From: Siphonodentalium dalli
Taxonomy: Eukaryota > Mollusca > Scaphopoda > Gadilida > Siphonodentaliidae
Direction: 5' to 3'
Assembly: GCA_032622095.1 (NCBI GenBank)
Contig: CP136068.1
Location: 162,461,465-162,525,464, forward strand
DNA: 64,000 nucleotides
The notes beneath the pieces are model-generated. The model searched no databases. It was not told where the DNA came from and saw only the letters and a list, made by a program, of their open reading frames with translations. Shown in pieces: positions 56,272 to 64,000 of this stretch. A program made the position numbers and the translations under genes. Position 1 is the first letter of the stretch; each line of letters opens with the position of its first letter.

Positions 56272-56273
<2 letters not shown>
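55001..56273. repeat. Highly degenerate repeat field
   Basis: Recurrent GATCCAA(C/T)TCC(A/G), GAATATTGAGTCG (55755 and 56039), AGTTCTATCC and (A)AGTCACTTC motifs with no fixed spacing suggest a very old tandem array. No gene. Confidence 0.4.

Positions 56274-56322
<49 letters not shown>
56274..56322. repeat. (CA)n microsatellite
   Basis: About 24 uninterrupted CA units. Confidence 0.97.
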
Positions 56323-56325
<3 letters not shown>

Positions 56326-56699
56326 GAGCAGATGCGACCTGATCCAATTCGGCACATTAAATCACACTCTTATACGGCGTAATGGCTCCCTTAGCGTTAG
56401 AACTTTATTGTCGGTACGTTATGCCGATACAGATATATGTCTCCGAACAACTTCATACAGACTCAGAACATTCGATATGTGCAATGTGATCGAACTTCGA
56501 ACAACTTCAGATACACTCAGCCTATATCCCGTGCATTAAGTCACTCCAGTTTCGGCGTATATTTAGTTACAGTTTAATCACAGACCCAGCATCACATCCC
56601 TGGACATTCTCTGTTCCGGCGCTGTGATTCTGAGAGGGGTCTGGAAATACCAACAGAGAAAACTCAATATCCGCGTGTCTAATAAACCAGAGCAAAGGC

Positions 56700-57690
56700 G
56701 AGAAACGTGTCATACGTTAAACCCAAATTGAATTTCCGGGAGTTTTGCGCGACAATTGGTCTGCGACTCCAAGAATGAGACTTCATTACTGCCAATTTTC
56801 GGATGCTTCGCGATTGGGACACGCTTGTCGCTGGCGTCTTGCGGGCTTCGGACCGATACAGACATATCGACAATCCTTCATCGCGGACGACGATGTTTTG
56901 AGAGATATTGAACGCCTGGAATTTCTGAATTACGAATGGAGGGACTATGTACATATCCCATATTGAGGCGGCTACCACAGAAAGGGTGAACAATTGTCAT
57001 GTAGGTATCAATATACTTGATTCCCATACCCCAGGCCATTTACTGTCTGGTGATCAGATGCAACAATTTTAGCTATGCTAAAAAATATCCTTAATTTTCG
57101 ATAAAATTTAGTGCGTTTTCAAAACTTTAATTCATAAAAAATATAACAGCTGGGAACTCTAGGCCGAACTTATGGCGTGCAACTTACTTTCTATTGTCAT
57201 CAATGGTGCGAAAGTGTGGTAATAACATTGTTGGGGAAAGAGATTTAATCTATAGACAAATGGTTTGTTTGTGTAGCGACTGTGGTGGGTGTTTACTCTC
57301 ATCAACTTTTCAACAGTTGGAACTTTCGTTTGTGACTTCGCGATCGATACCTTATTACTGGAAACGGATGTTTTCCGATCGAGGTACTCATGTTTCTGGT
57401 GTCTAGCGGGCGTGGGTCATATACAGACATATCGACAATCCTTCATCGCGGGTGATTGTATTTGGAGAGATGTTGAACGTCTAGGATTCCGGAATTACAA
57501 ATGAAGTGACTAGACCTACCACAGGTTACGGTGAACAATGGCCACAATATGTTTTCAATATACTTGAATACTATACAAGTTGATCAGCTGCGACATTTTT
57601 AGGTATATATGCTGGAAAATATAACTAATGTATCGGTAAATTTTAGTGCGTTTACAAAACATTATTTTAAAAAACTATTCATTAAAGATG
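56700..57690. repeat. Diverged ~600-bp tandem duplication
   Basis: CAGACATATCGACAATCCTT, TTCATCGCGG, GAGAGAT(A/G)TTGAACG and TTTTAGTGCGTTT(A/T)CAAAAC occur in the same order around 56855-57125 and 57422-57660. Confidence 0.75.
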
Positions 57691-57734
57691 CGTAATCCGA
57701 ATTACTGCTCGCAAATTACCATTTCCTTGACTTC

Positions 57735-57800
57735 GGTGGTAAAAAATATCTGATTCGAGTCGAGGAACCCACCCATCAAAGCTCAGAGTGATCAGATATC
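57735..57800. repeat. Dispersed repeat fragment (inverted relative to 63500-63590)
   Basis: ATTCGAGTCGAGGAA, CATCAAAGCTCAGAGTGATC and GATATCGATG-like sequence here match the reverse complement of 63500-63590. Confidence 0.65.
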
Positions 57801-58081
57801 GATGTTTTAAATCTATTATTTTTCACCATCGATAATTTTAAATGGCCCAGTAAACAGTTGTCAAGAAGACGGTCTCGGACCAAATTGCGGAAAAATATAG
57901 ATAACTCTAAAATCAAGTGGCTTTTTTGTGTCAGATATTTGACAAACCAGCAAAATGTCTTTGAACAAAATTTTGATAAATAACAAGTTTTGGGCAATTT
58001 TGTACTATAGTTGACTGAGGTTAGCATTGTTTTTGGGCAGTTACTCGATTGTGATAACTGAAGCGGCATTTCGAAAAATGC

Positions 58082-58113
<32 letters not shown>

Positions 58114-59190
58114 GAATCTGGTGATATGGGGACCATCGAATCAGATTGACTACCTTTAAACATTCACTTGTAACAGCGGTGAACACTGGTTCTATGGTGA
58201 GCTTGCTGTGGCGGGAAAAACTGTTCTTCTTTTAGACAATGGTGAGACATCATTTCAGTCATGGTGATGGCAGACGAACAATCGTGCTGATGAAAAGTAT
58301 TCCACGTCGCCGGAACGTCAAAGTATCTCATACCGAGGTAATTATACGCAAGCTGTTTAACCAAGACAAATACTATTTCGTGCAGCGACATGGATGGTGT
58401 TTAGTCGCCCCAACTTCCCAAACGATGCACATTTCGCCCTTGATATATATACAATAGTCTGGAGTTTACACTCTTGGAAAATACTGTCGGTTTTACGGTG
58501 TCGGACCGTCGTAGTCCGTTAAAGCGACGGGCATTTTTCTAACAGTGTATGTTAGCGTACTTTCATACGCTGTTAAAGTTTGCGCGATATGTTTTGCAGG
58601 TATTACGTCATAGAAAATCACATGGTGCCATAATATGAACAAAAAAGTGCATATAACATGGATATTTACCATAGCGAACGACATGAGAAGTAAAAGTCCC
58701 CTTGTTCCACTTGTAACGGTGCTACCTTCAAATACCTATATGATTGATTCTTGGGAGATAGCTACTTTTATTGTGATTTAAGACTGACAAATAACCAGTA
58801 ATTATGGGGGGGGGGGGGGTCACCGGAAGCGGATGATCGACGTAATGTACGTCATCTTTCTTGGCGACAACGTCAACAAGAATAGTTCCGGCTTGTATTC
58901 CACTAGAGCTAAACACTTATATGTATTCAATGGCTGGGATTCCGTTGAATACGTGTGCCTCACATCAATGGGTGTGGAATAAATGGATAATCCAAAATCA
59001 TAGTTCACAATCAATATTCAGAATCAGTGTAGCAGTAATTCGGTATCATAGTAATCGATCCACGGGAATGATTAATCATAACAAGGTGACACGTGACAAG
59101 GAACACTAACATTCAATTAGTCTAAATATTGTTATGAAGGAGTTATTGAGTGACCTGTCATATTTGTGGCATTGTTGAATAAAAACGGCT
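57801..59190. other. No gene recognised; small simple repeats
   Basis: (GTT)n at 58081-58113 and a poly-G run at 58805-58820. The open frame 57776-58186 (-) crosses the GTT tract and has no domain. Confidence 0.4.
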
Positions 59191-59390
59191 TTGTGACGGG
59201 TAATAGTTTGTGGCGGGTAATAGTTTGTGGCTGGTAATAGTTAGAAGACTATTAGCCCGGGCGATAGTTCGCTTGCCGGGAAATGGTCAAAACTACTCTC
59301 TGACATGTAATGGCGTTTCAGCCAATCGAAAGACAATATGACCTTCTGTGAACTCAATGTATATAATAAAAACAACTACAACACTGTAGA
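59190..59390. repeat. Dispersed repeat (inverted relative to 20975-21300)
   Basis: Short direct repeats GTAATAGTTTGTGGC(T/G)GG and the GCGATAGTTCGC, AACTACTCTCTGACA and CTTCTGTGAACTC motifs shared with the other copy. Confidence 0.5.
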
Positions 59391-59880
59391 AAGAGAATTG
59401 TAACTAATTATATTGCGTGCCGATTAGACGCTTCGGTCTTGTAGATGTAGATGTTTATTTGTACAATAAATAAGAATAAATATCAAGCATTGATATATGA
59501 GTTAGTAGTGTTGTACAGGAGCAGCATGACCCAATGGCCGTCTTCCTGCTGCCCCTCAATAAATTATACAATAAGAAAATATGATGGCGTATGTAGTTTC
59601 AGGTTTACTGGTTGGCGTTAATGTTAAATAATTATACTATATTGATATTTTAATTGAAAATGGTATAGATAGTGAACTTAAGAGTAGATATCTTATATAA
59701 TTTTGCGTTTGATGGACAAGTTAGAAAAACTAAATCGGAATAATATTGTGAGGTCGCGACGGCCCTATATAATGTAGTTTTTGAATTAATCAGAGTGGAC
59801 GGCGGAAACCAGGCAATCAGTTAGACTTTTATGACAACATAATGCCGAACATAAATTGCCTTACAATGTATGTCTTGTCG
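59391..59880. other. No gene recognised
   Basis: The GTTTATTTGTACAATAAATA motif near 59450 resembles LINE 3' ends (compare 62665-62690). Nothing else. Confidence 0.4.
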
Positions 59881-59882
59881 TA

Positions 59883-60305
59883 CACTCTAAATCGTGTTTG
59901 GTAACATTTCACCCAAAATAATGGTGCATATAGCACCAATGTTGGGCAATGATTATACTCAACGCAGGGTACCAATTTACCCAATATCAATTTCAATTAT
60001 GCGTTGGGCGATTTTGTGTAGGCTTGGGCGATATGTATGTATATTGATACACAGGTGTCACCTGACCAGGGGAATACAACTGGATGTGTACATTTGATCT
60101 CAGATTACTTAAAGGGGACTCATTAATTATTTTAACACAGATGATCAAAGAAGAGCGTTTATTATCAGCTCGGAAGATATATGGGGGAAATACCATGCGT
60201 TGATTAAAAACATTGCCCAACATTGGCTAAAATTTACCCAACGTTCGCGTTGTGCTATATTTACCACTGTGTTGGGTAAAAATTTATCCAATGCGATTTA
60301 GAGTG
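59883..60305. mobile_element. Non-autonomous TIR element with TA flanks
   Basis: CACTCTAAATCG at the left and CGATTTAGAGTG at the right, flanked by TA on both sides (59881-59882; 60306-60307). Subterminal (T)TTACCCAA(C/T) / TTGGGTAAA motifs are in both orientations. No transposase frame. Confidence 0.7.
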
Positions 60306-60676
60306 TAGCCGTTAAAAAGAAACACTGCTGGTGAATGATCGATCAATTAGCTGTAACGTCAAGCTGTACCGCGCTAAACCGAGGGTATGCATATAATTTA
60401 ACCAATCAGATATTTACGGCTGGAACCCGGTAATCTGAATCAAATTCCAGGCAGCGCCTGACAGTGATAGATTGAGCAGTTTTACTTTCAATCTGGCCGA
60501 GGGTGCCTCATATCCTCTCTCGTTACTCACAAGTTAGTTGATCCGGTTTAGTTCGATAGCGTTTGTCGCTGATAGGCAATAGTATGACGCTGGAAAACGT
60601 TATTGATAAAGGAGTTTGGAACGGCATATAGAGTTGAATGAGAAAAAGAATCCAATGCAAGAATAAACCACCTATC
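60306..60676. other. No gene recognised
   Basis: Nothing supported. Confidence 0.4.
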
Positions 60677-60772
60677 CAGGGGGGGTGAAAAAATTTCTTC
60701 CGGCACGTATGCCGGGGTGGGTGGTCAAAGCCACCAACAAGCAATTTTTTCCGCAACTAAAAAAAAAAATTC
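60677..60772. repeat. G-rich dispersed repeat, copy 4
   Basis: GGGGGGTGAAAAAATTTCTTCC, CACGTATGCC, GGGTGGGTGGTCAAAG and AATTTTTTCC. Same order as copy 1. Confidence 0.6.
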
Positions 60773-61064
60773 CTGCTTGTTTTTAGTGTTTTGGCAATGA
60801 GATGGGCTTCAAAAACACTTTGAATCAGTTTGAATGAGAGAAATAATGTAATTCTAACTGGTAAACTGATTGCAGGCAGTTATCGTGTTGTATTTTGAAA
60901 TCCAAGATGGCCGCTGGCAGCCATGTTTTTTTGGCCGAATGACCTCAAAATTACTCATTCCTATTTACATGTCCATGTTAACATCCATGATAAATAGTAT
61001 GCACATAAATTCATATACAGCTGTTTACAGTGAATTTCCCCCCGCAAATCTCTGTTTTAGTGTT

Positions 61065-61207
61065 AAAAGGGGGGTGGGTGTCAAAAAATGGTCGGAAAAA
61101 ACTGCCGAAAACGGAAAAAAATTTGGCGGTGGGGTGGGTGGGTACAAAAAATGATCGAAAGGGAAAAAATGCCATACGTGCCTGAAATTTTTTTCCGACC
61201 CCCCCCC
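61065..61207. repeat. G-rich dispersed repeat, copy 5
   Basis: GGGGGGTGGGTGTCAAAAA, GGTCGGAAAAAAC, GGTGGGGTGGGTGGGT, GCCATACGTGCC and TTTTCCGACC with a C-run. Closest to copy 3. Confidence 0.65.
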
Positions 61208-61507
61208 TGACCTATCCCGAAAATTATGTCGATACGAATACATAATGGAAAATAACAATTATAATATTGATCAACATACCCCAGACCACACAAACTAATT
61301 CCAAAGAAAATCAAGATGAAGATTGGAAGAAAATCTAAAGGAATTTTCTCGAGATATTAGAATGCAGCCCTAATTAAATGTTGTATTTCCAGAGAATGTG
61401 GACAACAGAACCGACCTATACAAGTTATCACAAGTTCAATAGATGTACATGTAAGGCACCAAATGATAGAGGTGGCCATCAAATACAACAACAACAACAA
61501 ATCTGAC
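61208..61507. other. No gene recognised
   Basis: Nothing except a short (CAA)n near 61485. Confidence 0.4.
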
Positions 61508-61511
61508 TTAA

Positions 61512-61903
61512 CCCTTTACCCAACAGAACGGCCCTGTGCCAATGCATTATCTTATATATGCGAGTCGACCATAGGTCGCCTCGCACATATAAAAGAATGC
61601 ATTGGCTTAACACATTAAAAATTATAAAATTGTTAAAGAATGTAAGAAAAAATGGTAAAAAGTGTTAAAAAAAGATTATTTTTAGGCCAATGCATTCTCT
61701 CATATATGCGAGGCGATCTATGGTCGACTCGCATATATAAGAGAATGCATTGGCACAGGGCATAACTGTATCCATCACAATGTGGTCAATGAACCGGTTC
61801 CAATGATATCCATATGTGTATGGTGTTATTGAGACAGACCGAAGATATTTTAGGCTGTTGAAGCTTTATTTGGGCGTTTTTGGCCGGTTTGTTGGGTAAT
61901 GGG
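61512..61903. mobile_element. piggyBac-type double-hairpin MITE, copy F
   Basis: 392 bp; CCCTTTACCCAACA / TTGTTGGGTAATGGG with TTAA at 61508-61511 and 61904-61907. Hairpins at 61539-61605 and 61687-61753. Opposite orientation to copies A and C, judged by the asymmetric AGGCTGTTGAAGC flank. Confidence 0.88.
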
Positions 61904-61907
61904 TTAA

Positions 61908-62782
61908 CAAGGAATTAGCAAGAATAGAAAACAAACACCAGATGTAATCTTACGCATTGTAAATGACAAACATTCATGTGTTAACGGATTAGCAACTGTA
62001 CAGTAATAAGACTTTGAACTCAAACTTATTAACGGCCAACATAGTAGCAATAATTATGACGTTTATTAATTTAAATGTATTATACTAATATACGGGTCTA
62101 AGATTCAGAGTGACTCTTTCCCTCAACAATGATGATGATAATGAACTTGGAAGTTGCATGCTGCTTGAATACACCACGTCACTAACTCGCGGCCATGCTT
62201 ATTGGATACACCAGGCCAGGTTCCGTGGTTGTAGTGCTATATATCAATGTTCTAGAGTAGCATTTCCATATATGAAAGTCATGAATATTCAAAGGCTCCA
62301 TCTATGGACATTCTACTCCAGAACTTTGACCTGTAGCACTAAAACCACGGAACCGGGGCTGATTTAATCTCTGAAACCACGGAACGGAGCTGGATGAATC
62401 CAATTCGGCCGCGACTCAGTGATCTCGCTTATCAGAATGCCATTCCTGTGGGTGAATGCTAGACGTGTCGGCACCTGGACTTATGGTTTGGCACCTTGTT
62501 GTTTCGGCGCCTGGTTGTTTCGGCACATGATTATTCGGCACTTTGGACAATTCGCCACCTGATGGTCCTATAACCAAGCCATGGGTCATTTGCAAAGGTC
62601 AAATGAGGCATTTATACTGACAGTGTTAAGATGAGCATCCATGTATATATATAGATAGATTTATTTATTAATTTGTACAATAAACATAACCAAATACATG
62701 TACATTTAAACTAAAGGTACACATTTAATAATAATAATGTACACAGTTTGCATGGCCAATTATGTCCAATACTAAATATATA
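61908..62782. other. No gene recognised
   Basis: 62468-62570 holds short repeats of (T)TTCGGC(A/G)C.TG(G/A) type. AAACCACGGAACC(G) occurs twice near 62341 and 62373. The AATTTGTACAATAAACATAA region near 62675 looks like a LINE 3' end. No gene. Confidence 0.4.
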
Positions 62783-62937
62783 TAGAGGATCTACAACTCG
62801 TGCCCAGTTTATAGAGGAATTTACAAAACGAATCCAGTAAATTAGGTCTGGACTGAGCCTTTCACGAGATCCCGACCTAATTTACTGGACGAGACTTGTA
62901 AATTTCGCTATAAACTGGGGACGAATTGTAGATTATA
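62783..62937. repeat. Imperfect hairpin (~65-bp arms)
   Basis: GATCTACAACTCGTGCCCAG, CAGTTTATAG and CCAGTAAATTAGGTC at the left are complementary to the right arm. It contains more mismatches than the other hairpins. Confidence 0.7.
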
Positions 62938-63104
62938 TTTATGACTCGATACAAAACCTCCATAAAAGATATTTAAATAAATAAATGCGACGTGAAACTA
63001 ACAGCGGCTTCTATAAAGCCCGCGATAACGTTTCGCGTAACTGTGCATTGTTTTCTCGCATAAATAAATAGTCCCAGATAAATAAGACTCGTCGGCGGAT
63101 TTAA

Positions 63105-63349
63105 CCCTTTACCCAACAGAACGGCCCTGTGCCAATGCATTCTCTTATATATGCGAGGCGACCTATGGTCGACACGCATATATAAGAGAATGCATTGGCA
63201 CAGGGCATAACTGTAACCATCGCAATGTGGTCAATGGACCGGTTCCAATGATATCCATATTTGTACGGTGTTATTGGGACAGACCGAAGATATTTTAGGC
63301 TGTTGAAGCTTTATTTGGGCGTTTTTTGGCCGGTTTGTTGGGTAAAGGG
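63105..63349. mobile_element. piggyBac-type single-hairpin MITE, copy G
   Basis: 245 bp; CCCTTTACCCAACA / TTGTTGGGTAAAGGG, TTAA at 63101-63104 and 63350-63353. One hairpin at 63132-63198. Same layout as copy E. Confidence 0.88.
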
Positions 63350-63499
63350 TTAATGGCGTAAATTTAATGAAATATCTGTTAAAACTAAATCAACGATAGT
63401 ACACACATCGATTTAGTGTACGGAGTGTAAAAGACGACACACCGGAATAAATACAATAATACATTTGGGTACACCTGGCACTATTTCCTGTTATACAAT

Positions 63500-63590
63500 G
63501 ACCGTTCAAAAATCAATATCTGATCACTCTGAGCTTTGATGGTTGGATTCCTCGACTCGAATCAAATATGTTTTACCCACGGAGCCAAAG
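63500..63590. repeat. Dispersed repeat fragment
   Basis: Reverse complement of 57735-57800, with GATCACTCTGAGCTTTGATG and CCTCGACTCGAATCA. Confidence 0.65.
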
Positions 63591-63655
63591 AAATAGTAAT
63601 TTATGAGCGTTAATTCGGATAATGCATCTTTAATTATTATGTTTTAAACAAATAT

Positions 63656-64000
63656 AAAATCACATCCGTTTTGGTTTAGAGACTTATGTTACGTAGTTGC
63701 CTGTATAAAATCATATCCGTTTAGGTTAGAGACTTGTATGACGTGGTTTAATCACATCCGTTTTGGTTTAGAGACTTGTGTGACGTGTTTAATCACATCC
63801 GTTTTGGTTTAGAGACTTGTGTTACGTAGTTTCCTGTATAAAATCACATCCGTTTAGGTTAGAGACTTGTGTGACGTGGTTTAATCACATCCGTTTTGGT
63901 TTAGAGACTTGTGTGACGTGTTTAATCACATCCGTTTTGGTTTAGAGACTTGTGTTACGTAGTTTCCTGTATAAAATCATATCCGTTTAGGTTAGAGACT
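63656..64000. repeat. Tandem array with three-subunit higher-order repeat, runs off the window
   Basis: Subunits of 41-50 bp, each with AATCA(C/T)ATCCGTTT(T)(G/A)GGTT(T)AGAGACTTG. They alternate as three types ending in GTTACGTAGTTTCCTGTATA, TGACGTGGTTT and TGACGTGTTT. The three-subunit period is about 134 bp. The array is cut by the window end. Confidence 0.85.

Noticed and set aside
1-64000. CRISPR-like arrays
   Set aside because: The tandem repeats here have no unique spacers of regular size and the sequence is eukaryotic in character.

Overview
This 64 kb window looks like gene-poor, repeat-rich DNA from a metazoan, most likely a marine invertebrate (a spiralian such as a mollusc or brachiopod is plausible, but the species cannot be fixed from the sequence). 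It is AT-rich and has almost no long open frames outside repeats. It contains LINE reverse-transcriptase fragments, a Ty3/gypsy-type LTR retrotransposon, a hAT-type DNA element, and many short palindromic elements. No bacterial operons, ribosomal RNA genes or CRISPR arrays are visible, and I could not identify a tRNA gene.

Layout. 1-11 kb: mostly anonymous sequence with two copies of a TTAA-flanked hairpin MITE (3.7-4.6 kb), a TIR element (4.7-5.2 kb), three tandem mariner-like MITEs (7.4-7.9 kb), and a ~0.7 kb tandem duplication (8.0-9.4 kb). 11-24 kb: an 11-bp minisatellite, two composite double-hairpin elements, a fold-back element, one convincing host exon (the C-terminal half of a Ly6/uPAR three-finger domain, minus strand, 18.0-18.2 kb), and a LINE RT fragment. 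25-31 kb: a 1.8 kb array of a 30-bp repeat, a long near-perfect hairpin, two LINE RT 3' fragments, and a hAT-like element with a perfect 8-bp target duplication. 31-36 kb: further TIR elements and small repeats. 36.7-42.5 kb: a minus-strand LTR retrotransposon with almost identical LTRs, intact gag, a -1 frameshift signal, protease, and an integrase C-terminus. Reverse transcriptase, RNase H and the integrase catalytic core are absent. 43-64 kb: more hairpin MITEs, a local triplicated segment that preserves two empty sites for one MITE, microsatellites, tandem repeats, and an array that runs off the window end.

The most notable items are: (1) the LTR element, which combines a textbook gag-pol frameshift cassette with an internal pol deletion and near-identical LTRs, so it was probably mobilised in trans; (2) a ~67-bp hairpin module present at least 19 times, singly or in inverted pairs, shared by two otherwise different MITE families; (3) an 80-bp palindrome with a 10-bp target duplication; and (4) the Ly6-type exon whose 3' end runs into a tandem array. 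Apart from the Ly6 exon I see no gene that must belong to the host. All coordinates were read by eye. Repeat edges marked approximate may be off by several bases.
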